From Aureococcus anophagefferens (lineage: Eukaryota > Sar > Pelagophyceae > Pelagomonadales > Pelagomonadaceae), in NCBI RefSeq assembly GCF_000186865.1, contig NW_008705585.1:177862-241861 (forward strand): a stretch of DNA of 64,000 bases. Reading direction: 5' to 3'. The notes under the pieces were generated by a model. It ran no database searches. It was not told where the DNA came from and worked only from the letters and a program-made list of their open reading frames with translations. This document shows positions 19,468 to 28,461 of this stretch, piece by piece. Position 1 is the stretch's first letter. Each line of letters opens with the position of its first letter. A program made the position numbers and the translations under genes.

Positions 19468-21125
19468 TCACAAGCCGAAGGGCGACGACGCGTAGGCCAT
19501 GGGCCGGACCGGCGGGTGGGGCACGGCGTCGAACGTCGTGAATTTCGGGTCGAGGTCGCGGTGGAGGTGGACGAAGGCGCCTTTGTTGCCCATGGCGTCG
19601 CAGTAGTTGGGCGCGGAGAAGACCGTGATGAGGTCGCCGCCGTGCTCGAGCTCGTAGCCCGAGTCGCGGACCTCGTGGCTCCGGATGACGAGGCGGAGGT
19701 CGTTCTTCGCGAGGAACGACCGCGTCACGTCCGGCCCAAAACTGAGGCCCACGCCGCGCTTCGACGGGCTCCGGCCCTCGTTGGCCTGGGGGTCGCTCCA
19801 GAGCAGGTCGCACATGAGGCCCGCGTCGGGCGGCTCGCGGTCGCGGTCGATGGCCCGGACGTCGTCGAGGACGACGCCGTCGTCGGAGCTCAGGCCGCCG
19901 TGGGTCACGAAGACCTTGGACTCGATGCACGCCGCCAGGGGCAGGAAGCAGAAGCACTCGTGGAAGAGCGCGAGCACCGTCGCGTCGTATTTGTGGCGGA
20001 CCTCGCCCTCGAAGCCGTAGATTTTCGTCATGTTCTTCGTCTCGTGGTTGCCCCGGTTCAGGTGGACGCCGCCGGGATGTCGGAGCTTCAGCGCGAAGAG
20101 GGACGTGACGACCTCGACGCTGAAGGAGCCCCGGTCCACGAAGTCGCCGTTGAAGACGTACGGGTTCGCCGCGGAGGGGAGGCCGTTGATCTCGAAGATG
20201 TGCAGCAGGTCGTAGAACTGGCCGTGGACGTCGCCGCAGACCGTGTAGTGGGCCTTGTCGGCGTCGCCGTCGGCGTCGGTCTCCGGGATCTTGAGGTCCA
20301 CGAGCGACCCCTCGGCCTGCAGGAGCGCCTTCGCGCCGAGGAGGATCTGGAGCACGTACTTCTTGTGGACGAGGCGCTGGTCCCGGAAGCGCTCGAGCAT
20401 GCCCTCGACGAACTCGTCGGTCATCACGCCGTCGTCGCCCAGGCGCGGGCCGTCGTAGGCGTCCTCGACGACCATCTGCGACGGGTCGACCGTCGCGGAC
20501 ACGCACTGGTCGTCGCTGCTCTCGATCGCCGACGCGAACGCGAGCTGCTTCACGGCCTTCTCGCACTCCTTGAGCTTCGTGCGCGCGTCGCGGTCGCTCG
20601 GCCGCAGCTTGCAGACGGCCTTGAAGTCCCGCAGCGCCAGGCGGTACTTGCCGAGCGCGAAATTCGCCGACCCTCGCCGGTAGTAGGCCTTGATGTACGT
20701 CGGGTCGATGCGGATCGCCGCCTCGGCGTCGCTGATGGCGAGGCCGTAGCTCTCGGCCTTGATGTGCGCCATGGCCCGGTTCGAGTAGAGCACCTGGGGG
20801 GCCGCGGCGTCGACGTTCCGGGATATTTCGCGGCGGAAGCGGCGCGCGCGCGCGTCGACGCGCGCGGCCGTTGACGCGGCGCGCGCGGGCGCTGTCGCGC
20901 GTCGCGCCCCGGGCGCGCGGGGGTCCGGCGCCGCGGGCGCGGGCGCGGCGACGGCTCGAGGGCCCAGGGAGGGTCGGCGCTGCGCTGGCGTTGGGTTGGG
21001 CGCTGGCGACGCGCATGGTTCGACCCGTCGATCTCGATGGCCTGGGAATAGAGGGCGCACGCCTGCGAGTAGTGGCCGGCGGCGAGCGCCTCGTTGCCCT
21101 GCGTCTTGAGCTCCAATGCCGCCAT
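19468..21125 (-). CDS. PPP5C: Serine/threonine protein phosphatase 5 (PP5)
   Basis: Exon 1 21125-21015 (37 codons) and exon 2 20793-19468 (442 codons) give 478 residues, close to the ~499 of animal PP5. N-terminal TPRs (GNEALAAGHYSQACALYSQA, LYSNRAMAHIKAESYGLAI, YYRRGSANFALGKYRLAL) bind Hsp90-type partners. The PPP catalytic core is intact: VCGDVHGQFYD, NGDFVDRG, RGNHE, the His of VTHGG, and RSHEVRDSGYE. The 221-nt intron requires a GC donor (21014), which aligns SNH-VLYSNR with other PP5 proteins without a gap. PP5 acts in cytosol and nucleus on Hsp90 clients and stress signalling. Confidence 0.95.
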
Positions 21126-21285
21126 TGCGCCTCGCGATGCGGCGCGCGACGCGGCCGGCTAGCTGGTGGGCGACGACTGCGGTGTGGCTCGCCTCGTTGA
21201 CGTCAACAACTCAGTTCGGAAACGACACAAAACAAACTGGCAGCGGCAAGTTTACGGCGCAAGAGGGGCAGCCCGGCACCGCACC

Positions 21286-22183
21286 ATGGCCGCGGCGCGG
21301 CTGACGCCCTTCCCCGTGGACGCGGCGCGCGCCGGCGACCTCCACGCCATCACGAGCTGGCGCCAGCGGCAGGCCGGCGCGGGCCGGGTGGCGAACCCGG
21401 TCGACGCCACGTTCCAGTTCGACGACTGGCGGCCGCTGCAGCTCGCCGCCGCCGAGGGCGACGTCCGCGCCGTGGAGACGATCCTGGCCGCCGGCGCGGA
21501 CCCGAACGGCTGCGCGAGTAGCCGGTTCCTGCCGAACTCGTCGGCGCTCCACGTCGCCTGCCGCTACGGGCACGCCGGCGTCGTCGGCAGGTTGCTCGCC
21601 GCGGGCGCGGACGGCGGCCGGCCGGACAGCCTGGGCTTCGCGCCGCTCCACTACGCCGCGGCCCAGGGCCACCTGCGGACCGTGGAGGCCCTGCTCGACG
21701 CCGGCGCGCCGCCCCTCGTCGCGGGCTCGAAGCTGGCGCCGCCGCACGAACTGGCGCGCCTCGCGGGCCACGACCGCGTCGCCGCGGTGCTGGCCGAGCG
21801 CGCGTCGTCCGCCGTCGACGCCGCCGCGGACCACGGCGCGCTGCGCGCCTGGCTCAAGGACATCGGCTGCGACCAGTACTTTCCCCGGATCATCGCCGCG
21901 GGCTACGACTACGCGCAGATCGCGGCGCACGGCCTCGACCGGGAGGACATCGCCTGCTTCGGCATCCCCGCGGACAAGAAGGGCCACGAGAAGAAGCTCC
22001 TCAACCGCTTCAAGTTCCCGGGGCTCGGCGAGGCGCCCGCGGCGGACGACAAGGAGGACGAGGACGACGACGACGACGACGACGACGACGACCGAGTCCG
22101 ACGACGACGACGACGACGACGAGTCCGGCGAGTCCGAGGACGACTCCGACGCCATCAGCCCGAGCTCGTCCGTCGACACGTAA
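21286..22183 (+). CDS. Ankyrin-repeat and SAM-domain protein
   Basis: ATG at 21286. Three to four ankyrin repeats are visible (WRPLQLAAAEGDVRAVETIL, SALHVACRYGHAGVVGRLL, FAPLHYAAAQGHLRTVEALL), then a SAM domain (LRAWLKDIGCDQYFPRII...LLNRFKF). Both are protein-interaction modules. The C-terminus is an Asp-rich run encoded by GAC repeats. One extra C at about 22093 shifts the frame; without it the reading is ESDDDD...ESGESEDDSDAISPSSSV and ends at TAA 22181-22183, about 298 residues. The uncorrected frame becomes Arg-rich and runs on into the next gene, so an assembly error is likely. Confidence 0.75.
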
Positions 22184-22319
22184 TGTTTGAATGTTATGCT
22201 GAAGGCGCGTTGCAGATCGCATCGAGCTCGATCGACGCTGGCATCTCCCGAGTCTGGGGCAGCGATTCGGGCCGCGAGGCAGCCCCTTCGGCAGCCCGCC
22301 TCGCTCGAAAGTTTGCACC

Positions 22320-23417
22320 ATGCTGCGCCTCGCCGCGCGCCACTGCTCCGTCGCCGTCGCCGGCGCCTTCGGGTCGACGTCGCTGGCCCTCTGCGCGCCG
22401 GAGAAGCAGTGGGGCTGGCGCAGCGCCATCCCGGGCCTGCGCGGCCCCCAGACGCTGCATCACGGCGCGGAGAAGATCGTCGTGGACGGCCCGCTCATCC
22501 CGCTGTCGCGGCGCTACCTCGGCACGCGCATCGAGCGGTCGCCGCGCGCGCAGCTCCTCATGGGCGACGAGGAGGTCGAGGCCTGCGCGCGGCTCATCAA
22601 CGACCTCGTGGACCTGGCCTTCTTCGACGAGGAGGACGAGCAGGAGATCTTCGAGTTCTGCGTCTGCCACGTCGCCGAGGTGCTGAGCCTGCGGCTGCCG
22701 AACCGCTTCCTCTGCGTGATCCACTCGTCGCGCGAGATGCCCGCGTCCGACGCGCTCGACGTCGAGCACAACATCTGCGAGTGGGTCTTCGACTACGTCG
22801 AGCTCCCCTTCCTCGACGTCCTCGACCGGCGCTGCGTCGTGCGCTGCGTCGTCAAGCTCATGACGCGGAGCATGACGATGGCGTCGACGCCCGTCGGCGG
22901 CGATATGACGGACGAGGAGCACACGCGCATCGTCACGGAGATCTTCCTCAAATCCATCGACCACCGCTTCACGGATTTGGAGGAGCGGGAGAAGCTCGTG
23001 AACTCCTTCGCGGCCTACGCGGAGAAGATCCCCCTCGTCCCCGGGAACGTGGTAGCCACGATCTGCGACAAGCTGGTCTCGGCCATCGCGGAGAACGTCC
23101 AGGCGGCGCTGACGTCGTCCTACCAGCTCTGCAACGCCGCCATGCTCGAGGGCCGCGACCTGCGGGCCCTGGCGAAGCAGGAGTCGGACGCGGCGTGCCA
23201 CGCGTGCGACGACGCCGCGATACAGCAGCGGCCCTTCGAGGTCGTCTTCCGCAGCCACCTCGCGCGCGAGATGCTCGACCTCAAGGCCTTCCCCTTCAAC
23301 TGCCTCCCGGGCCCCATGCACCGCTCCGCGTCCCTGACCTTCATGGAGGAGGTCCTCACGATGATCGAGACGGAGAAGCTCGAGGCCGTCTTCGCGGACT
23401 CCGCGGCGCAGAAGTAG
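22320..23417 (+). CDS. Unknown protein, possibly mitochondrial
   Basis: 365 residues, single exon, ATG at 22320. The first ~25 residues (LRLAARHCSVAVAGAFGSTS) are hydrophobic with Arg and lack acids, compatible with a mitochondrial or plastid presequence. The mature part is helical and acidic, with a long central region (ARLINDLVDLAFFDEEDEQE, VCHVAEVLSLRLPNRFL, KLVNSFAAYAEKIPLVPGNV) and several Cys (CHACDDA). I recognise no family. It starts 136 bp after the ankyrin-SAM gene and ends 20 bp before the stop of the convergent SET gene. Confidence 0.75.
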   Translation: MLRLAARHCSVAVAGAFGSTSLALCAPEKQWGWRSAIPGLRGPQTLHHGAEKIVVDGPLIPLSRRYLGTRIERSPRAQLLMGDEEVEACARLINDLVDLAFFDEEDEQEIFEFCVCHVAEVLSLRLPNRFLCVIHSSREMPASDALDVEHNICEWVFDYVELPFLDVLDRRCVVRCVVKLMTRSMTMASTPVGGDMTDEEHTRIVTEIFLKSIDHRFTDLEEREKLVNSFAAYAEKIPLVPGNVVATICDKLVSAIAENVQAALTSSYQLCNAAMLEGRDLRALAKQESDAACHACDDAAIQQRPFEVVFRSHLAREMLDLKAFPFNCLPGPMHRSASLTFMEEVLTMIETEKLEAVFADSAAQK

Positions 23418-23437
23418 GTCCCGGTATTTAGGTGTCG

Positions 23438-24388
23438 CTAGTAGTCCTCGAAGTCGCAGGCGACGGCCGCGAGCGCCGCCGGCGCGTCGGAGGAGTCGTC
23501 GGACGACGACGCGCCCTCGTCGTCCTCGCGGACGCCACGCGCGTCTCGCAGGAACGCGCGGCTCTCGGCGACGCACCGGTCGCAGTAGCAGGTGAAGGAC
23601 CAGTGTCGCAGGTTGAGCACCTTCCGCCGCCGCCGGAAGTCGCGCCTCAGATCCTCGGCCGTCAGGCAGTAGGAAAAGACGATCTCGTCGCCGGGCGCGA
23701 CGGCCCGGAGCGCGCGGAACTCGAGGCCCGCGTATCTGGAGTCGAAGACGTCGCCCTTGCGCACCGGCGGCGCCCCGGCGCTCTTGAGGTAGCGCTCGTA
23801 GGCCGCCCGCTCCTCGTCGTCGAAGACGAGGTCGCCGGCGGCGGCGGGCTCCGCCTCGACGGCCCGCGCGGCGGCCGCGGCGTTCTCGAGCTCGAAGAGC
23901 ACGACGACCTCGACGTTCGGGTCGCAGGAGTGCGCCGCCGTGCTCACGCGGTCGTAGAGCACCAGCGCGCCGCCGTCCGCGGGGAAGCCGTTAAACTCCC
24001 AGCCGCAGATCAACTGCGCGAGGTCGGAAAAGTCCGCGCCCGGCAGCAGCTTCGCGGCGGCCCTGGCGCAGCGCGCGACCTCGTGCTGGAGCCGCTCGCG
24101 CTCGCCGCGGGGCGCGCCCTTGTCCATGACGGCCGCGTAGACCGGCGGAGCCTGCGACAGCGTGCAGATCGCGGCGAAATGGCTCCGGACGTGGCCGCAG
24201 GCGAAGGGCGCGGCCCGGTGGAGCTCCTCGAGGAGCGCGAAAAGCGCCGGCGCGTCCGACGGCAGGCTCACCATGATCGGCGCCTCGCTGAGCACCGTGT
24301 CGCCGGGCGCGGCGCGCTGGGTCGCGAAGAGGCACCGGCCCTTGCCGGGCAGCTCGCGGACGACCGTGGTGCTGCCATTCTTTTGCAT
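23438..24388 (-). CDS. SET-domain protein lysine methyltransferase (SMYD/SET-like)
   Basis: 316 residues from the ATG at 24388. Features in order: the SET opening block (VRELPGKGRCLFATQRAAPG, GDTVLSEAPIMV), an inserted helical region, the catalytic-site blocks STAAHSCDPNVEV (NHSCxPN-like) and GDEIVFSYC (GEEIxxxY-like), and a post-SET Cys motif (FTCYCDRC). An acidic tail (EDDEGASSSDDSSD) closes it. This is the SMYD/SET5-type layout without an obvious MYND finger. Histone or non-histone substrates cannot be told apart. Only 20 bp separate its stop from that of the convergent neighbour. Confidence 0.87.
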   Translation of the reverse strand: MQKNGSTTVVRELPGKGRCLFATQRAAPGDTVLSEAPIMVSLPSDAPALFALLEELHRAAPFACGHVRSHFAAICTLSQAPPVYAAVMDKGAPRGERERLQHEVARCARAAAKLLPGADFSDLAQLICGWEFNGFPADGGALVLYDRVSTAAHSCDPNVEVVVLFELENAAAAARAVEAEPAAAGDLVFDDEERAAYERYLKSAGAPPVRKGDVFDSRYAGLEFRALRAVAPGDEIVFSYCLTAEDLRRDFRRRRKVLNLRHWSFTCYCDRCVAESRAFLRDARGVREDDEGASSSDDSSDAPAALAAVACDFEDY

Positions 24389-24656
24389 CGATCGTCGATG
24401 AGGGTTGTCGCAGCGTTGCCGCACAAGTCGTGTGATGAGTGTTATCGCGCAGTTGCCGCGCCGTCAGTCGGCGGACCAGATCCACATCGCTTGCGGCAAA
24501 TCGGACGCTGCTAGGCTAGGAGAGGTTAACAGCTAGAGGGCCTACCCGGGGGCTGCAACTTGAAATTCAAGAACCACGTTGATGCTGAAACGCAAGCGAA
24601 TGATGATGATGATGGAATGAAGCATGGAATGCGCTAGAGAGGCCCCGTGAAAGACC

Positions 24657-26870
24657 ATGCTCTGGCCCGCCGCGCTGGTAGCCGTCGCGCTGCTCTGGCT
24701 GTGCCGCGCCGCGTTGCTGTCCTGGCGGCTGTCGCAGCTGCTGTCGGCGTCGACGACGGTGCAGGCCGCCACCCTCGGCGTGCGCTGGGCCGAGGGCGCG
24801 CTCGAGGTCGGCGTCGCGGAGCTGCGGACGAAGCCGCCGGGCGCGCCCTTCGCGCCGGACGTCGGCGCCGTCGCCGAGGCCAAGACCGTCGTACACCTCG
24901 CGTCGATCTTCAAGAAGGTCGTCGACGTCCGCGAGGTCTCGTGCCGGGGCGCGTCGCTGCGGCTCGACGTCGACGGCGCGACGGGCCTGCTGACGCTCGA
25001 CGGCCTCGCGCGGCGCCGCGGCGCCAGAGGCGACGTCCCGCGGCCGCGGCTCGAGCGGCGGAGCTCGGCGACGGAGGGCCTGCTCGACGGTTTGGGCGAG
25101 CCCTTCGCCCGCGCGCTCCAGAACTACGAGCGCGAGGTCGAGGCCTGCGTCGGCCGCGTGGCCGCGCTCGAGCTCGTGCCCTTCTTCTGGAAGAGCGAGA
25201 CGCGCTACCGCTACCGGCGCTTCGTCGCCGAGGACGTCGAGCTGAGGGTCGGCCGCGGCGTCTGGGCGAGGCTCGGCGACGCCGTCGAGGAGGGCACGGT
25301 CGCGCGCGCGGCCGCGCGGCCCGCCGAGGAGTCGGACCTGATCCTGGCGGCGGCGGCGTCGGCGACGGCGGCGTTCCGGAAGCTCGGCGACCAAGAGGCG
25401 TCGCTGCGCGTGGCGAAGTTCGACGTCAACCTCGAGACGTCGACGTCGCTCGACGACGACGCGGGCATCGAAGCGGTCAAGGACAAGATTTTGGACGCTC
25501 TGGTGGACGTGCTGTACCGCGCCGTGGACGCGGGCGCCTGGGCGCGGCTCCAGGGGTCCGCCGGCGGCGCCGCGCTCGCGAGTTTGGCGACGCGCGCGCT
25601 CGACTCCGGCGGTTTGCTCGAGGTCGCCGCGCGGAAGGTCGTGCCCCTGCTCGAGGAGGCGCGGCGCGCCGTCGAGAGCGAGCTCACGTCCGTGGAGCGG
25701 TCGACGTCGCCGAAGTCGCGGCCGATGGTCCAGCAGCTCCTCCGGGACCTCTCGGACGTCGTCGACGACCTCCTCGCCGTGCGCCACAAGACGTTCCGGG
25801 CCGGCCCGACGCTCAAGCTGCTCCAGCGGGCCGCGGACGTCGCGCGGCGCCTCGAGGGCGTGTTGAGCAAGGCCAACGCGGAGCACATCGCGCTCGACGT
25901 CGCGCGGCACGGGGCAGGAAAAGAGTGATTCAGGTTCACTTCAACATGAGTGTTCCGCGCCCGCGCCTGTCGGAAAAAGCATCCTCGAGAGCGCTCCGAG
26001 AGATGATCGCTCGTCCAAAAATTAGACGAAACGAGTGGAAACCGGCCGAGATATGAGCCTCCAAAGTTGGAAATTTCGCACTCTTTTCCCGCCCAGGCGC
26101 GGCACCTCGACGACCAGCTCCTCGCGGCGCTGTCCGACTTCGCGCTCGACCTGGGCGCGTCGGCGCTCACGGCTTTGCCGCCGGGCCGCGTGGCCGGCGA
26201 CGCGAACGGCGTCGAGTACGCCGTGGACCACGTCGACCTGTCGCGCGTGCGCGTGACGCACGAGAACCTGCGCGTGGCCTTCGACCGCGACCTCGGGTCC
26301 GAGAGCCTGCTCCACGTCGACGTCTATGGCGTCGACTGCCCGCTGTCGGACCTGCGCTGGTCCGTCGGGAAGAAGGACTCGGCCGTCTTCCGCGACGAGG
26401 GCTACGCGCACGCTGCGGTGTCGAACATCTGCCTGGGCCTCGACCTCGTCGCCGCGCGGCGGCCCGGCGACGGGCGGCCCGGCGGCGGCGCGCCGTTCCT
26501 GGCGCTCCGCGACGCGCGCGTGACGGTCGACGCGTGCGCGCTGAGCTTCGACGGCACGGCCTACGCGTGGCTCTACAACGCCGTCGCGGGCTCCGCGAGC
26601 GACCTGCTCTCGGACTACATCGAGACGACGACGACGGACTACATCCACGACGAGGCGGGGCCGCTCCTGCGGAACCTGAACGACTTCCTCGACGCGCAGG
26701 GGCTCTGGCCGTCGCTGCTCCGCGTCGCGCGCGTCGACGCGGAGCGCCTGCCCTTCTCGGACGGGTCGAGCCCCCCGCGGACGCCGCCGGACCGGAAGCG
26801 CGTCCGGCCCGAGGGCGCCTCGCCGCGCGCGTCGCCGGGCTTCCGCGAGGTCGAGGCGACGTGGATTTAG
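24657..26870 (+). CDS. Membrane-anchored BPI/AsmA-like lipid-binding protein (putative)
   Basis: Exons 24657-25901 (415 codons) and 26097-26870 give 672 residues. An N-terminal transmembrane anchor (LWPAALVAVALLWLCRAALL) is followed by strand-rich repeats (VVDVREVSCRGASLRLDVDG) like AsmA/chorein-type lipid-transfer proteins. The second exon contains VTVDACALSFDGTAYAWLYN followed by an amphipathic helix and LLRNLNDFLDA, reminiscent of BPI/LBP lipid-binding folds. Family membership is inferred, not certain. The introner restores LDV-ARHLDDQLL. The C-terminus is Pro/Arg-rich. It is likely at ER or plasma-membrane contact sites if the analogy holds. Confidence 0.65.
25902..26104 (+). mobile_element. 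Introner element (group 1) in the lipid-binding gene
   Basis: The element is 25910-26096 between perfect octamers GCGCGGCA (25902-25909 and 26097-26104). It begins CGGGGCAGGAAAAG and ends CTTTTCCCGCCCAG. The 195-nt intron uses a GC donor from the duplication, phase 0. The two ends carry compensating differences from other copies (AAAAG/CTTTT), so the terminal repeats stay paired. It is in the same orientation as the 14298 copy in gene sense. Confidence 0.93.
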
Positions 26871-26960
26871 GGTGCTTAAGTGCACATTGAACATCAGTTG
26901 AACGGCAAAAACAAAACTCTGAGGGGACGATCTGGCGGCTTCGAGCCTAGGTACGCGCGA

Positions 26961-27124
26961 GTCGAGCACCGCTACCGTCCACAGCATCGTCGAGGAGCCG
27001 CGCGTCGAGCACCGCTACCGTCCACCGCATCGTCGAGGAGCTCGCGATGGCCAAGGGCAAGAAGCGCGCCGCCCCGGCCAAGGAGCTCGCGATGGCCAAG
27101 GGCAAGAAGCGCGCCGCCCCGGCC
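26961..27124. repeat. Two adjacent tandem duplications spanning a start codon
   Basis: First pair: GTCGAGCACCGCTACCGTCC... at 26961-26997 and 27004-27040, 37 bp each, one mismatch, in the 5' UTR. Second pair: a 42-bp unit at 27038-27079 and 27083-27124 (period 45) containing the ATG of the next gene, so the protein starts with MAKGKKRAAPA twice in frame. The two duplications abut, suggesting recent local slippage or unequal exchange. Confidence 0.9.
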
Positions 27125-28456
27125 CCGGAGGTCTCCGTGGAGGTGCTCCTCGCGCAGATCCCCCGCGCGCAGCTGGAAGAGCTGGCGCTCCATCTCTACA
27201 ACGGCAACGCGGCCAGCCGCGACGACCTGGTCGCGTACGCGAAGCGCGGGCGGCCGGCGCCGGTCGTGGCGGTCGTCGACGGCGAGGACCGGCGCGGCAC
27301 GGGGCGCTTCGACGCCGTCGACGGCGAGTCGCTCTCGCGCGTCATGGCGTACCTGCGGCTCGCGGACCGGCTCCAGGCCGTGGTCTGCGTCTGCAAGCCG
27401 TGGCGGCGCCTGCGGTCCGCGCGGGGCCTCTGGGGCCGGATCTTCTGCAACAACGTCGGGCTCCTGTCCGGGGGCCTCGACGCGGCCGAGGCGGTGCCGC
27501 TCTGGGACTCGATGTCGCTCGTCGGGCCCGGACTCGCGAAGCTCGTCGCCTGGCTCGAGCACAAGGACGCCGTCGACGCCCTCGGCGTGCGGACGGGCGC
27601 CTACGGCTCTACCTATCTTTCGTCGGCGGCCGTCGTCGGCGCGCTCCGCGATTTGCCGGGGCTCCGGCACGTCTTCCTCGACGGCAAGCAGATCAACGCG
27701 GAGATCATGAAGCAGCGGCCGCCGTGCCTCCCGCGGCTCCGGACGCTCGCCGTCGGCACGGACGTCAACGGCAGCGCGCCGCACTTCGGCAAGTGGATCG
27801 CCGCGGCGCCCTGCCTCGAGGCCCTCGAGGCGCCGGACAAGCTCGCGACCTACGCGTCGCTCTCGGCCGCGCGGCACGCGTGGCGCGACGCGCGCGGCGG
27901 CGGCGACCCCGTGCTCGCGCACCTGAAGATCACGGGCATGGAGCGCCAGGACTACCGCGCCGTCTCCGTCGCCGGGTCCTGGTTCCCGAACCTTGAGACG
28001 CTCGAGTTCAACGCGAACTCCTACTCGGAGGCCGGCTGGGACGGCGTGCCACCGCTCCACCCGTTCCCGCGCCTCCGCGCGCTCAAAGTCCAGAGGCTCG
28101 CGACGTATCGCAACCACTTCAGCACCGCGATGCTGACGGAGCTCGTCGGCAAGCTCCTCGCGGCGACGCCGAACCTGCGCGCGTTCCAAGTCCGCCACGG
28201 GATCTGCTACTCGAAGCCGCCGCTGCCCGCGCCCGCGGTCGGCCGCGCCTTCGCGACGCTCCCCGCGTCGCTCCGCGAGCTCGCGCTGAGCGACCTCCGG
28301 ATCGACCCCGGCGACCTCGACGAGGCCAACGAGCTCGAGGTCCTCCGCGTCAACGCGTGCTTCTCCACGGGCAAGAAAGGCCCCGAGCCGTTCCGCGCGG
28401 CCTGGCCCGACCTCGAGATCGTCGTGGACTACGAGGACGAGGACGCCGCCACGTAA
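27047..28456 (+). CDS. F-box-like/leucine-rich-repeat protein
   Basis: 469 residues. It starts with a duplicated basic peptide (MAKGKKRAAPA, residues 1 and 16), so an alternative start exists at 27092. After a short helix comes an F-box-like segment: LSRVMAYLRLADRLQAVVCV followed by CKPWRRLRSARGLWGRIF. The rest is a series of irregular leucine-rich repeats (LPRLRTLAVGTDV, FPNLETLEFN, FPRLRALKVQRL, LPASLRELALSDL, ELEVLRVNA). F-box/LRR proteins recruit substrates to SCF ubiquitin ligases; the substrate is unknown. Five bases separate its TAA from the stop of the convergent CNBD-PX gene. Confidence 0.72.
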   Translation: MAKGKKRAAPAKELAMAKGKKRAAPAPEVSVEVLLAQIPRAQLEELALHLYNGNAASRDDLVAYAKRGRPAPVVAVVDGEDRRGTGRFDAVDGESLSRVMAYLRLADRLQAVVCVCKPWRRLRSARGLWGRIFCNNVGLLSGGLDAAEAVPLWDSMSLVGPGLAKLVAWLEHKDAVDALGVRTGAYGSTYLSSAAVVGALRDLPGLRHVFLDGKQINAEIMKQRPPCLPRLRTLAVGTDVNGSAPHFGKWIAAAPCLEALEAPDKLATYASLSAARHAWRDARGGGDPVLAHLKITGMERQDYRAVSVAGSWFPNLETLEFNANSYSEAGWDGVPPLHPFPRLRALKVQRLATYRNHFSTAMLTELVGKLLAATPNLRAFQVRHGICYSKPPLPAPAVGRAFATLPASLRELALSDLRIDPGDLDEANELEVLRVNACFSTGKKGPEPFRAAWPDLEIVVDYEDEDAAT

Positions 28457-28461
28457 GCGTG

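Noticed and set aside
18662..21016. Very long antisense open frame (784 codons) over PP5 and the RS/CCCH region
   Set aside because: It is a GC-rich shadow: composition is Arg/Pro/Ala-dominated with no domain, and PP5 in another frame of the same strand has full catalytic motifs.
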